A stretch of 64,000 nt of DNA, from NCBI GenBank assembly GCA_018402565.1, contig JAGYIQ010000004.1, forward strand, positions 62,001 to 126,000. The letters are read 5' to 3'. The position numbers and the translations under genes are program-made. This stretch comes from Pirellulaceae bacterium (GTDB lineage Bacteria > Planctomycetota > Planctomycetia > Pirellulales > Pirellulaceae). This document shows, piece after piece, positions 51,803 to 61,248 of this stretch; the stretch's first letter is position 1; the number at the start of each line of letters is the position of its first letter. A model generated the notes under the pieces. That model was given only the letters and a program-made list of their open reading frames with translations, searched no databases and was not told the origin of the DNA.

Positions 51803-53970
51803 GCCAAGGCCTCCGCCGTGGTCGAATCGTGCGACTGGGGGACGACCGCTGACTCACCCACAGAACCGGGCGCGTCAACCAATTCATGCAGCGACATCCA
51901 CTGCAAGGTTTGATCGATCCCCGAGTCCAAATCAAACATCGGTCGGTACCCCAATGTGTCGCGAATCGCTTGGTCACAGTACTTCGCTTGCCGCGTGTAC
52001 AAATCCTGCAATTCACCGCCACTGGGCGTGTTGGCCAAGCGATTCTTCAACCGCTTCATCATCTGGCTGGCCCAGCCCCCGCGGAGATAAATCTCCATCA
52101 ATCGATCCTCAAATCGCGACTTGATAGCGCTCGTGACGTCGCGCACCGTATCCATCAACCACGCCGTCCGCCGCGAGGCCGACAACGGAATCGCCTGGAG
52201 CTCCGGCAGCCCCAAGGCCCGATTCATCCGCTGAAAGTACTGGTTCCAGGTCGGGATCTCCGGTCCGTTGACATTGAAGGTGCGTGGCGTTTGTCCCGGT
52301 TGTTGCAACGCCAAGAATATGGCCTGCACCAAATCATCCACGTATACCAAATTGGCGTAGCCTTCGCCAAACCCTTCAAAAATCCCCCAGCGACCAGACA
52401 TCAGTCGCTCCGCGACACCGATCGACCACGACTCGCCGTACGGCCCATAAATCAGACTGGGGCGCAACGTGGTGACCAACACCCCTCGGTCGGCAAACGA
52501 CTCGCACAGCCGCTCGGCCTCCAACTTCGCGTCACCGTAGGCTCGCCCCAATGGCTGCAACGACTCGGACTCGTTGACCTCACCCACGCGCGATGGCCCA
52601 TAAACTTCCGCCGAGCTGAGGTAGACAAAGTTGGCCACCCCATGTTCCGCTGCCGCCGACAGCAGATTCCGCGTCCCCTCCACAATGGCCGCTCGGTCGT
52701 CGGTATACGCGCAGTGTACAATCGCGTCCACGTCCCGCACCGCCGCCCGCACCTGCTCCAAGTTCATGATGTCGCACGCGACGATCTCCACGGGACGAAC
52801 TGCCACCCGAGCACAGCGGGACCAGTTTCGCACGGCGCAAACCGGCTGAAACAACCCAGTCAAAGCCATCGCTTCCACGACCCGACCACCGACGAACCCA
52901 GACACCCCGGTCACCAACACGCGAGGTGCCCGTTCTGAGTCTTGTGCCTGCCAGGGAGCCTGTTGTCGCCACGCGGCAAAATGCTGGTCCCACGGCTGGA
53001 CGTACGTCTCCGCGCGTTCGTAGGCCGCCTCCAGCAATTCGATCGTCCCCAACACGCTCCGACCACTGGCCATGGGCTCGGCCCCACGTTGCAGGACATC
53101 GATCAAGTTCTGCAACATCGGCTTGGCAAAATCGGGATACTTCAACTTGTTGCTGGCGCACTTGTACCGTCGTTGGCCACCGGCATGAAATTTCACCGTG
53201 ATTTCGTCCCAATCCTCCGACTCGGCATCGATGCTGCCGAGCGACCCGACGATCTGAAAGGTGTTCGACAAACGCCCCAGTCGACTGATCTTCAATTCGA
53301 TCTGGCAGCCGTCATGCTCCAAGTGGACGGTGGTCAGGGCCTCGGGGCCACCCTGCGAATCGTTCAACGAGCGGACCAACTTCGGTTGAGCCTGCAACCA
53401 GAAACAGACCGAGTCCAACAAGTGAACGCCGGTATCGGACCACGCCCCCTTCGCGTCCGGCTTGAAGTGATGCGGCGACGCCGCCGGCCACTCGAAATCC
53501 ACGCCGTCGTGATACGTGATCGACTGCAACTTGCCCAAGACCCCGGTCGCGATCAGCTCGCGAATCTTCTGGTAGGTGGGAAAGAATCGTCGCGTTTGGT
53601 TGACCAACAAGGGAGTGTTTTGCGACTCGCTGAGAGCGATCAATTCGCGGGCTTCCTCGATGGATTCCGTCAGTGGCTTCTCGCACAGTACGGCGATCCG
53701 TTGCTCCAAGAAAAATTTGGTCATGCCATAATGCAGATGCGGCGGCGTGGCGATAATCACCGCGTCCACTCGACCGACCAGTTCGCGGTAGTCCGTCACG
53801 GCCACTTGGGCCGAGTACTTCTGCTGCATCTGTTGCAAGCGAGCCACGTTGGGCTCGGCCAACGCCAGCCCCTGCCGAGTCGCTGGATGGGCGGCCAAGG
53901 CCGGCAGATGGTAGATTTCTGAAATCGCGCCACATCCGATAACGCCGATTCGTAGTTGCTTCAAACTCAT
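51799..53970 (-). CDS. Fusion of Gfo/Idh/MocA oxidoreductase and NAD-dependent epimerase/dehydratase (SDR)
   Basis: 723 residues. Residues 1-340: Rossmann RIGVIGCGAISEIYHLPAL, IIATPPHLHYG, CEKPL at 96-100, and a C-terminal sheet (GAWSDTGVHLLDSVCFWLQ) as in WlbA-type sugar dehydrogenases. Residues 349-660: an extended SDR with VTGVSGFVGG (GxxGxxG at 355-361), LSSAEVYG, catalytic YGDAK at 478-482 and RPSLIYGPYGESWS. It could oxidise a nucleotide sugar and then epimerise or reduce the product. The fusion is a single uninterrupted frame and lies between Wzx and GT4 with ATGA overlaps on both sides, so it is not an assembly join. Confidence 0.88.
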   Translation of the reverse strand: MSLKQLRIGVIGCGAISEIYHLPALAAHPATRQGLALAEPNVARLQQMQQKYSAQVAVTDYRELVGRVDAVIIATPPHLHYGMTKFFLEQRIAVLCEKPLTESIEEARELIALSESQNTPLLVNQTRRFFPTYQKIRELIATGVLGKLQSITYHDGVDFEWPAASPHHFKPDAKGAWSDTGVHLLDSVCFWLQAQPKLVRSLNDSQGGPEALTTVHLEHDGCQIELKISRLGRLSNTFQIVGSLGSIDAESEDWDEITVKFHAGGQRRYKCASNKLKYPDFAKPMLQNLIDVLQRGAEPMASGRSVLGTIELLEAAYERAETYVQPWDQHFAAWRQQAPWQAQDSERAPRVLVTGVSGFVGGRVVEAMALTGLFQPVCAVRNWSRCARVAVRPVEIVACDIMNLEQVRAAVRDVDAIVHCAYTDDRAAIVEGTRNLLSAAAEHGVANFVYLSSAEVYGPSRVGEVNESESLQPLGRAYGDAKLEAERLCESFADRGVLVTTLRPSLIYGPYGESWSIGVAERLMSGRWGIFEGFGEGYANLVYVDDLVQAIFLALQQPGQTPRTFNVNGPEIPTWNQYFQRMNRALGLPELQAIPLSASRRTAWLMDTVRDVTSAIKSRFEDRLMEIYLRGGWASQMMKRLKNRLANTPSGGELQDLYTRQAKYCDQAIRDTLGYRPMFDLDSGIDQTLQWMSLHELVDAPGSVGESAVVPQSHDSTTAEALA

Positions 53971-55403
53971 GATGCGTAGGCTCTCTGGAAAAGATGTTGT
54001 CGAATGAAACGCAGGTCATCCCAGCGAATGGCCTGTACGACGAACAGTAGCACCCCGTAAGTGACGGTCGCCACCAGGAAAATCAACGGCCAGGACTGCT
54101 CCGCCACACTCAGCAGGACCACCCCCAAGCCGAATGCGGCCAAGGCCACACGGGCCATTTCGCTGAGTAGCCCCGCAATCAGTCCCAACTCCCGCGTAAA
54201 GTACAAATAGCTGGCGGTGGCCATCGCCCCACTGCCCACACAGGCCCACGCCGCGCCGACCGGACCCAGCCAGGGGACCAGGACAAACATCAGGACGGCG
54301 TTCGTCAGTAGTCCCACGGCAGCAACAATCAGCGACAATCGCTGCTTGCCCTGCGAAAACAGGATGTGACTCAAAAACGGATTGAGGAACTCCAGCAACA
54401 GGACCCAGATCAACACTTGTAGAATCGGCCCGGCCGCTTCGTACTCCGGCTTGTAGATCAGCCCGACCACTCGAGTCGGCAGCACCGTCACTCCGGCAAT
54501 CACCGGCATCGCCACCAAACACATGCCACGGAAGGCATGCTGCATGATCTGACAGAACTGCGACCGCGACTCCAAATAGGCTCGCGCCAACAACGGGAAC
54601 ACCGCTGTGGTAAAACTCTTGGCCACGACGGCCCCCAAACGCACGTAGCGCCACGCCGCACTGTACAAACCGACCGCCGCTTCACCCACGACCGCGGACA
54701 AGACAATCACATCCAGACTGGTGTAGATCGTCGCCATCCAATTCTCCGCCGCAAACACTCGCCAGCGCAGGGCGAAACGCCGGGTCAATCCCAGATTAAA
54801 GTCCCAGCGATGGTCGCAGATGCTCCGCAACAGCCCAACGTAAACCCCCAACAGCAGACAACGCGATACCACCATCACCCACGCCAACTCGATGATGCCC
54901 CCGCCCGACAGCAACACAAGCGTCCCGGTACCCACGCGGACCAGACTCTCCGCGGCGGACCCAATCGTCACGAATTCAGCTCGCTCCAAAGCCACAAAGA
55001 CCGCTTCGTAGATCACGCCGATCGCCGCCGGGATCAAACCCAAGCAGGCAATCCACAAGGCCGTGGTCGTGTCTGCCGAATAACCAAAACCGACCGCCAA
55101 GCCCACCAGAACAAGCGGTGATAACAAACCGAAGATGGAGACCAAAGCCGTCGCCGAACTGAACAATGAATCACGTCGCTGCGGCCAACGCGCGATGTCA
55201 CGAGTCAACAGAATACCGGCCCCCGTGGCCGTCAGGCTGATGAACAGCTCGTAGTAATGGACCACCAAGGCGTACTTGCCAAACCCTTCTACGCCCAAGA
55301 AATTGGCCGCCAAAACGATAAATGCAAACGTGGAGACCATTCGCAGCAGCGTACCAAACAGCAACATCGCCGCATTCTTGCCGGTGCGTTTCAATCCGCT
55401 CAT
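53967..55403 (-). CDS. Polysaccharide flippase (Wzx/RfbX, MATE-like superfamily)
   Basis: 478 residues from ATG 55403 (GGGAAG just upstream), overlapping the Wzy stop. About twelve to fourteen hydrophobic helices, with family motifs at the start (NAAMLLFGTLLRMVSTFAFI, AANFLGVEGFGKYALV) and middle (DVIVLSAVVGEAAVGLYSAAWR). It flips the undecaprenyl-linked repeat unit across the cytoplasmic membrane. A longer reading upstream to 55640 is not part of the protein. Together with the adjacent Wzy and Wzz-like genes it defines a Wzy-dependent pathway. Confidence 0.9.
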   Translation of the reverse strand: MSGLKRTGKNAAMLLFGTLLRMVSTFAFIVLAANFLGVEGFGKYALVVHYYELFISLTATGAGILLTRDIARWPQRRDSLFSSATALVSIFGLLSPLVLVGLAVGFGYSADTTTALWIACLGLIPAAIGVIYEAVFVALERAEFVTIGSAAESLVRVGTGTLVLLSGGGIIELAWVMVVSRCLLLGVYVGLLRSICDHRWDFNLGLTRRFALRWRVFAAENWMATIYTSLDVIVLSAVVGEAAVGLYSAAWRYVRLGAVVAKSFTTAVFPLLARAYLESRSQFCQIMQHAFRGMCLVAMPVIAGVTVLPTRVVGLIYKPEYEAAGPILQVLIWVLLLEFLNPFLSHILFSQGKQRLSLIVAAVGLLTNAVLMFVLVPWLGPVGAAWACVGSGAMATASYLYFTRELGLIAGLLSEMARVALAAFGLGVVLLSVAEQSWPLIFLVATVTYGVLLFVVQAIRWDDLRFIRQHLFQRAYAS

Positions 55404-56782
55404 GCTTCCCCCCCAGTCGCCCGAGGCACTTGAGTGGACAGCCGAGCGGCCGCGGCCGCCACCCCAATGACCAACCACAGCGTCTGCACCTGAGGCCGCG
55501 AATTGAAGATATCGACAAACATGTGGACCGCGTGACCAGTGATCGCGGCCGCACAACCTAAGCCCAGCGGCGACAACAGCGGGTGCCGCCGCCACCAGGC
55601 GACGATTCCATAACGAATCCCATTGCCCAACACGCAACAAAATGCCACCAAACCAATCAGACCCGTCTCAATCCAGACGATCAAATACTTGCAGTGAATC
55701 GTGAAGTACCACTCCGAGCGAAAACGACCCGAATTGGCGGCCGGCAAACACGCCAAGTGACAGTTGCCCGCACCGTGACCGAACATGGGGCTCTGAGGAA
55801 TCGTCTCCAACGCAATCGCAGTCAGATGCACTCGTGATTCTGCGGATCCCTCGTCCCCTTTTAGAACTCGATTCTGCAACATGCTGATGGCGGGGACCGA
55901 CGCCAGCAGTGCGCCCACGACGGCGATCCGCAACGTCCAACCGGGCAACCATCCACGCAGCCATAATGCCACCCCGAGAACAAGCGATCCCACGCCCACA
56001 GTGATCACCGCGCCGCGCGTTTGGGTAAACAACATCCCCAAAACGCCGCAGCCCAAAGCGAAGCCCAACAGCCAACGCCAACCCCGCCGGTCCTGGGCAA
56101 TGAACACGGGCAGCACGACCAGCCACAGAATCGCCAACCAACTCCCCGCCAACACCGCCGAATGCAGCGTCCCCGCCGTTCGCCCATCTTCCCAGACGAT
56201 AAACTTCAGCATGCTGACTTGATAGGTCACGCCGTAAAGCGCTGGGCCCAGGGCTTTTTGCGCCATCATAATGCCTCCCTGCAAGGCAATCCCAGCCGCC
56301 AAACAGCGGATCACAAATACCAAGTCATCGACCCATCGCAAGCGATTGGCCAAAAAGAAAAACAAGGCATACGCTTGTGTCAACAAAAATAAATCACAAT
56401 ACGCCAAGTGAGCTACCTGAGCAGACAAAACGCTCAGGGCCACGGCCCCCAAGTACACGATCTGCGGCACACCCCATATCGTCGCCTGCGGCCAGATGTC
56501 TCGCCGCACGACACCCCAGCCCCACAGACCGTACAAACTGACCAAGCAGAGGCTGAAGAGCGAGACAGAGAAGCCAGCGACCGCCCCCAGATTGCCGTGA
56601 TCCTCCTGGTAGAGAAAGTATTTATCGATCCCCAACGGAATCTCCAGAATCGCTACTCCCAACAGGAGCCGCTCGACCAGGGTCAAGCGTCCGCGCACGA
56701 CCGACTGGCGGCCGGTGATCAACGGAGAGCGAAGCGGAATGGGTTGCACGAGCGAATCTACCCTAGAATATTTTCCAACCAA
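55400..56782 (-). CDS. O-antigen ligase/polymerase (Wzy_C) membrane protein
   Basis: Up to 460 residues. The start is uncertain: TTG 56782 overlaps the Wzz-like gene by 25 bases; GTG 56749 is an alternative just after its stop. About eleven TM helices, with the Wzy_C region QTRGAVITVGVGSLVLG followed by an extracytoplasmic loop (PQSPMFGHGAGNCHLACLP) and FTIHCKYLIVWIETGLIGL, typical of O-antigen ligases and Wzy polymerases. It joins repeat units or attaches the finished chain at the periplasmic face. Its stop overlaps the Wzx start. Confidence 0.85.
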   Translation of the reverse strand: MVGKYSRVDSLVQPIPLRSPLITGRQSVVRGRLTLVERLLLGVAILEIPLGIDKYFLYQEDHGNLGAVAGFSVSLFSLCLVSLYGLWGWGVVRRDIWPQATIWGVPQIVYLGAVALSVLSAQVAHLAYCDLFLLTQAYALFFFLANRLRWVDDLVFVIRCLAAGIALQGGIMMAQKALGPALYGVTYQVSMLKFIVWEDGRTAGTLHSAVLAGSWLAILWLVVLPVFIAQDRRGWRWLLGFALGCGVLGMLFTQTRGAVITVGVGSLVLGVALWLRGWLPGWTLRIAVVGALLASVPAISMLQNRVLKGDEGSAESRVHLTAIALETIPQSPMFGHGAGNCHLACLPAANSGRFRSEWYFTIHCKYLIVWIETGLIGLVAFCCVLGNGIRYGIVAWWRRHPLLSPLGLGCAAAITGHAVHMFVDIFNSRPQVQTLWLVIGVAAAAARLSTQVPRATGGEA

Positions 56783-59166
56783 CGCGGCACAACGCGACGA
56801 CTTTTGGTCAAAATCACGCCCGCGATCACACCGCCGGCACGTTCGATCTGTCGCACCACCCGAGCCACCGATTCGGCGGTCGTCCGCTCCGCCTCAACGA
56901 CCAACACCATCGCATCCATTTGCGCCGCCAAACCCAGCGTCGGGCTGGGACGACATGCCGAAGGGAAGTCCACAAGCACCAAATCGCTTTCCGCCGCCAC
57001 TTGCTCCAACACGGCCAAATTCTGTTGAGCCGCCGAAACGGCGGGCAGACCGCTCTCCTGCACCACCGCCGAGACCGTCGCGCTTCGAGACGAGGAGTGA
57101 GTTGCCGCCGTGCCAATCGGCTCCGCGGCATCGGCCCAGGCCGACCCCATGTGAACGATCCCCGGGTGGCCCACCACATCAAAGCAATGCGATAGAGACG
57201 AATTCTGAGCGTCGAGGTCGACCAAAGTCGTACGCTGGAAACTGGACTCCAGATGCAGCCAACCCAACAGCATGGTGAAGGTCGTGCTGCCACTTTGATT
57301 ATCGACCCCAAGCACACCGAGCAGGCGAGCGCGTGGCAGATCGGAATTGGCAACACCGGCCAAAACCAATTCACCGTAAGCGTCCTCCCCCGCCTGACGC
57401 AGACTGGCCAAGGGTGCGGCCGAGAAATCGACTCGCTGGACCGGCCCTCGAGCCAGACGGCTGAGATAGGGGACCTCGGCCAACACCGGATAACCCATCA
57501 ATCGCTCGAAATCGTCCGCGTGACGAAACGTCTTCCGCGCCACTTCCCGCAGGGCGACCAGCCCCAGGCCCAGGCCCAGGCCCGCTGCCAAACAGGCGGC
57601 GATGATCACGATTTTGTTCGGTTTGGCTGGTTTGTTATCCAAGCTAGCGGCTTGGGCAATTCCCACACTTGAGATGCGTTGCTGCCGCAGATTCTCCACC
57701 ACGCGTGATTGCTCTTCTTTTTCACGCAACAACGCCAGATTCTTTTTCGCAACGTCGATCTCGCGATCCATTTGCTCCAACTGCAATTCCAAGGTCAACA
57801 ACTCGTTGATCTCGCGCTGCTTCTCCGCCAACTGCTGCTCGGATTCCTGCAACAACGACTCCAAACCAACGATCCGCGTTTGGGCCCGCAGGATATCTTC
57901 CTCCAACTTTTGCCGCAGAGGATTCGGAGCCATGCTCAGACTCTGGCTCTCCTGCTCCAACTTGGCCAACTCCGAGCGGGCCGATTGCACTCGGTCCTCT
58001 ATTTGACGCAGACGCCAATGCCCGGCTTGGTACTTGAGCGCCAAATTCTGTTGCTCCAATTCCAACGTGTACAGGGCCAGCCGCATGCCGGAGATGGTGG
58101 CGTCCGGAGCGGTCTGCGTTCCGGCCACGGTCTCCAACTCCAGCCCCCCGATCCGCTGGTCGAGATCCGCCAACTCCGATCGAGCTTGCTTGATTTGTGC
58201 CACCGTGCTCAGAATCGTGGCCTCGATGGTCGCCTGCTGTGTCGTCAACGCCGCAAATCGCGCGCTGGCCGAAACCATCTTGTTCTTCTGCAGCAACTCG
58301 CTGCGGCCTCGCATCATGTCCGTCAATTCGGTCTCGGCCTGGGCCGCTTGTTGACCAAAAAATTTGAGCGATCCCGCCGTCGTCGAAACGTTGACGTGCC
58401 GATCGATGAAGTGTTTGGTGTAAGAGTTGACAATCGCCTGCGCCATCTCCGGCGACTTGGCCTCAGCACTCACGATCATCGTACTGGACTTCTTCGGCGC
58501 GTGCACGCTGACGTTATCCCGCAGCCACAACACGGCTCGCTCTTCATCATTCACACTGTCACGGATGCCCGCCACGGTCGCAATCGTCAACAGACCATCC
58601 ACCGCCGTGGCCTTGGCCCAATCCGACCACTTGGCCAAACCGGATCGCTCGCCCGTTCCAGCGGCAGGCAAGTAACCGGACAGCACCGCTTCAGCACCCA
58701 ATTCACTCACCACGTGCTCGGCGACGTCTCGACTCCCGAGAATCTCCAACGCCGAATTGACATCCTCTTCCAAGGTCTTCTGCATCAACAACGTCTGCGT
58801 GGTGGTGGAACTGGGATCCAACCCGACGGATTCACGGCCGACCAGCAGCTGCAGTTTGGCCTCGGATTGATAACTCCGCGGCCAAACCAGCAAAGCGACC
58901 CAACACGCCAGACCGGCGCAGAACAGACTCAGTATCAATGTCCAACGATGAACGAAGAAAGGTTCGACCAGCGGCGTCAGACGAAACGCTCGCAGGTCTT
59001 GCCGCAGGGAATTGACGCTGTCGCCGGCCGCGAGCCGAGCGGCTCCGGCAGACAAACGGCTGCCACTACGCGAAACGCCGGTTGACGGTCCGCGTTCGCT
59101 CGGCCGTTGCCGCTGCGAACGCTCTTCGCTCGACTCCCGCTCGCTGGTCAACAAATCTTGGTTCAT
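56758..59166 (-). CDS. Wzz/GNVR chain-length determinant with degenerate BY-kinase domain
   Basis: 802 residues. Two membrane helices (~78-96 and ~545-560) enclose a periplasmic coiled-coil domain; PFFVHRWTLILSLFCAG precedes a Wzz entry and KIVIIAACLAAGLGLGLG ends it. The cytoplasmic part (~570-802) has the fold of bacterial tyrosine kinases, but the Walker A position reads DNQSGSTT (622-629) without the invariant Lys, and no C-terminal Tyr cluster is present. VDLDAQN at 649-655 stands at Walker A', and LVLVDFPSA resembles Walker B. It probably regulates chain length without autophosphorylation. ATG 59166 overlaps the aminotransferase stop. Confidence 0.85.
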   Translation of the reverse strand: MNQDLLTSERESSEERSQRQRPSERGPSTGVSRSGSRLSAGAARLAAGDSVNSLRQDLRAFRLTPLVEPFFVHRWTLILSLFCAGLACWVALLVWPRSYQSEAKLQLLVGRESVGLDPSSTTTQTLLMQKTLEEDVNSALEILGSRDVAEHVVSELGAEAVLSGYLPAAGTGERSGLAKWSDWAKATAVDGLLTIATVAGIRDSVNDEERAVLWLRDNVSVHAPKKSSTMIVSAEAKSPEMAQAIVNSYTKHFIDRHVNVSTTAGSLKFFGQQAAQAETELTDMMRGRSELLQKNKMVSASARFAALTTQQATIEATILSTVAQIKQARSELADLDQRIGGLELETVAGTQTAPDATISGMRLALYTLELEQQNLALKYQAGHWRLRQIEDRVQSARSELAKLEQESQSLSMAPNPLRQKLEEDILRAQTRIVGLESLLQESEQQLAEKQREINELLTLELQLEQMDREIDVAKKNLALLREKEEQSRVVENLRQQRISSVGIAQAASLDNKPAKPNKIVIIAACLAAGLGLGLGLVALREVARKTFRHADDFERLMGYPVLAEVPYLSRLARGPVQRVDFSAAPLASLRQAGEDAYGELVLAGVANSDLPRARLLGVLGVDNQSGSTTFTMLLGWLHLESSFQRTTLVDLDAQNSSLSHCFDVVGHPGIVHMGSAWADAAEPIGTAATHSSSRSATVSAVVQESGLPAVSAAQQNLAVLEQVAAESDLVLVDFPSACRPSPTLGLAAQMDAMVLVVEAERTTAESVARVVRQIERAGGVIAGVILTKSRRVVPRWLENILG

Positions 59167-60290
59167 CGTTCAATAGCCTCAACCAGCGAGAATTCACGCA
59201 CGGCCTGGGCCACACGCTCGACATCCTGCTGGGTCATTTCAGGGTACATCGGCAGTGAGAGAATCTCATTGGCGTAGCGACTGCAGATCGGCAGTTCCAA
59301 GGGGAAGGTTACCGAATCTGCAAACGGTGCCGCTCGGAACAGCGGATTCGGGTAGTGAACCCCACCATAGATGCCGCGTTCGGCCAAGTGCTTCAGCAGT
59401 CGATCTCGTTCGGGGTGTCGCACGACGTACAGGTGATAGACGTGCCGCATCCCCGGCGTGGCTTGCGGCAACTCCAAATCGGTATCCGCCAAAGCCTCGG
59501 CATACCAAGCCGCCACCTGTCGTCGCTGTTCCGTCCACGACTCGATGTGCTTCATCTTGGTCAATAGCACGCAGGCTTGTAGCGTATCCAGTCGGCAGTT
59601 GTAGCCCAACAGATCGTGGCGATTCTTCACCTTCTGACCGTAGTTGCGCAGCAGATGCACCTTCTCAGCCAACTCTGGCTTATCGGTCACGATGGCCCCG
59701 CCATCGCCAAAAGCACCCAAGTTCTTGCCAGGATAAAAGCTAAAACAACCAAAATCACCAAACGAGCCACAGCGTCGACCGTCGATCTCCGCTCCGTGCG
59801 ACTGAGCGCAGTCCTCGACCACAAACAGTTGATGGCGTCGAGCGATCTCCATGATCTCGACCATGGGAGCGGGCTGACCATACAGATGCACGGGTATGAT
59901 CGCTCGCGTCTTGTCCGTGATCGCTTGCTCGACCAGCTCCGGGTCGATGTTGTACGTCACCGGGTCGATATCGACAAAGACGGTCGTCGCACCTGTATAA
60001 GCGATGGCAAACGCCGTCGCGGCGAACGAATTGCCCACCGTGATCACCTCGTCACCCGGCCCAATCTCCAGGGCTCGCAGGGCCAGATGCAAGGCGTCTG
60101 TGCCGTTGGCGACGCCGATCGCGTGGGAGACTTGGCAATAAGCCGCGAATTCTCCTTCGAACTCGGCGACCTCTTGGCCCAGAATGTAGCGTCCGGCATT
60201 GATGACTTCAGCCATCCGCTGCAGGACTTCGTCGCGGATGTTCTGGGACTGAGTGGCGAGATCGACTAACGGAATCGGAGGCAGATTCAT
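59163..60290 (-). CDS. DegT/DnrJ/EryC1 family sugar aminotransferase (WbpE/WlbC-like)
   Basis: 375 residues from ATG 60290; the frame upstream to 60386 is not family-like. PLP-dependent transamination of a keto-sugar nucleotide. Blocks: IPLVDLATQSQNI, YILGQEVAEFEGEFA, GVANGTDALHLALRAL, FVVEDCAQSHGAEID with D160, and SFYPGKNLGAFGDGG with Schiff-base Lys 189. PLVDL at the N-terminus and the genes nearby (MocA dehydrogenase, LbH acetyltransferase) fit the 3-aminotransferase that makes UDP-GlcNAc3NA from the 3-keto sugar. Cytoplasmic. Confidence 0.9.
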   Translation of the reverse strand: MNLPPIPLVDLATQSQNIRDEVLQRMAEVINAGRYILGQEVAEFEGEFAAYCQVSHAIGVANGTDALHLALRALEIGPGDEVITVGNSFAATAFAIAYTGATTVFVDIDPVTYNIDPELVEQAITDKTRAIIPVHLYGQPAPMVEIMEIARRHQLFVVEDCAQSHGAEIDGRRCGSFGDFGCFSFYPGKNLGAFGDGGAIVTDKPELAEKVHLLRNYGQKVKNRHDLLGYNCRLDTLQACVLLTKMKHIESWTEQRRQVAAWYAEALADTDLELPQATPGMRHVYHLYVVRHPERDRLLKHLAERGIYGGVHYPNPLFRAAPFADSVTFPLELPICSRYANEILSLPMYPEMTQQDVERVAQAVREFSLVEAIER

Positions 60291-60500
60291 GATGGACGTT
60301 TGCTTTTGGCTAATTGTGACCAAACGCCGAGTCACCGTTGCGAATCGGTTGAACCCAGCGTTTGAAAAACGAAACGAGGTGGGCATCCGAGCCGCGCGTC
60401 CACCGCCACCGGCGACGGACGATGGGGCCAGTCACGACACGCATCGTGCCGACCCAATTTTCATAGTGCTTGCCCCACACGGCTGCTTCAATTGCCGCGT

Positions 60501-61097
60501 TTAAGTATTTTGGCTTTGTGTCAGTATTTGCTCGCGGTCAAAACCGGTTAAACCGCATTTTCCGCACGGCTCGACTCGCCAGGATCCCGACAGGGGCTGG
60601 CCACACACGCAGACGTCGGTCGCCGGCCGAGCAGGATTGCCGCGGACCAGCGTAAAGGCGGGCACGTCTTTCGTGACAACCGCTCCCGCCGCGATCACGG
60701 AATACGCGCCCAACTCGATGCCCGGACAAAGCACGGCACCCGCGCCAATCGCACACCCACGCCGTACCACCGTGCGTTCCAACCACCCGTCCTTGGACTG
60801 GTACCGGTCTCGCACTTGAGGCATGCGGGGCGAACGCGGATAGCGGTCATTGGTGAACGTGACTCGCGGACCGACAAAGACGTCGTCTTCAATCGTGATG
60901 CCCTCCCAAATCAGAACCTGGTTCTTGATCGTTACCTGATTGCCCACCACCGCCCCCGTCTCCAGAAAGGCGTGATCGCCAATATTGCAGCCGCGACCAA
61001 CCTTCACCCCCGCCATGATGTGCACCATGGCCCAGATGCTGGTGTCGGCACCAATATCAGTCGATTCGACGAGGGCGGTCGGATGGATTCGGGCCAT
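60501..61097 (-). CDS. Left-handed beta-helix acetyltransferase (WbpD/WlbB-like) with Cys-rich tail
   Basis: 198 residues from ATG 61097; the longer frame upstream reads through 14-bp repeats. Hexapeptide repeats run from IHPTALVESTDIGADTSIWA through GRGCNIGDHAFLETGAVVGNQVTI to GAGAVLCPGIELGAYSVIAAGAVVTKDV, with a conserved central RVTFTNDRYPRS loop. This matches UDP-GlcNAc3NA N-acetyltransferases. The C-terminal CVCG...CGKCG tail is an unusual addition that could form a small zinc ribbon. 210 bp separate it from the aminotransferase; nothing is seen there. Confidence 0.85.
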   Translation of the reverse strand: MARIHPTALVESTDIGADTSIWAMVHIMAGVKVGRGCNIGDHAFLETGAVVGNQVTIKNQVLIWEGITIEDDVFVGPRVTFTNDRYPRSPRMPQVRDRYQSKDGWLERTVVRRGCAIGAGAVLCPGIELGAYSVIAAGAVVTKDVPAFTLVRGNPARPATDVCVCGQPLSGSWRVEPCGKCGLTGFDREQILTQSQNT

Positions 61098-61111
61098 GGA
61101 AACTCTCAAGC

Positions 61112-61167
61112 AGGAAATACCTGGCAGGGAATGCCAGACAGGATGTGCCAGGCAGGAAATACCCGGC
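61112..61167. repeat. 14-bp tandem array between the Gfo/Idh/MocA and LbH genes
   Basis: Four consecutive 14-bp units: AGGAAATACCTGGC, AGGGAATGCCAGAC, AGGATGTGCCAGGC, AGGAAATACCCGGC. It begins 15 bp upstream of the LbH acetyltransferase start and is the only intergenic array found inside the polysaccharide locus. Confidence 0.85.
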
Positions 61168-61248
61168 ATGTCATGAGACAAGGGTTTGGGCTGAGCGCCC
61201 AGCCAGCGGCTCGACCGGGATGGCCGATGCCGCCGTTGGGTTAAAGCA

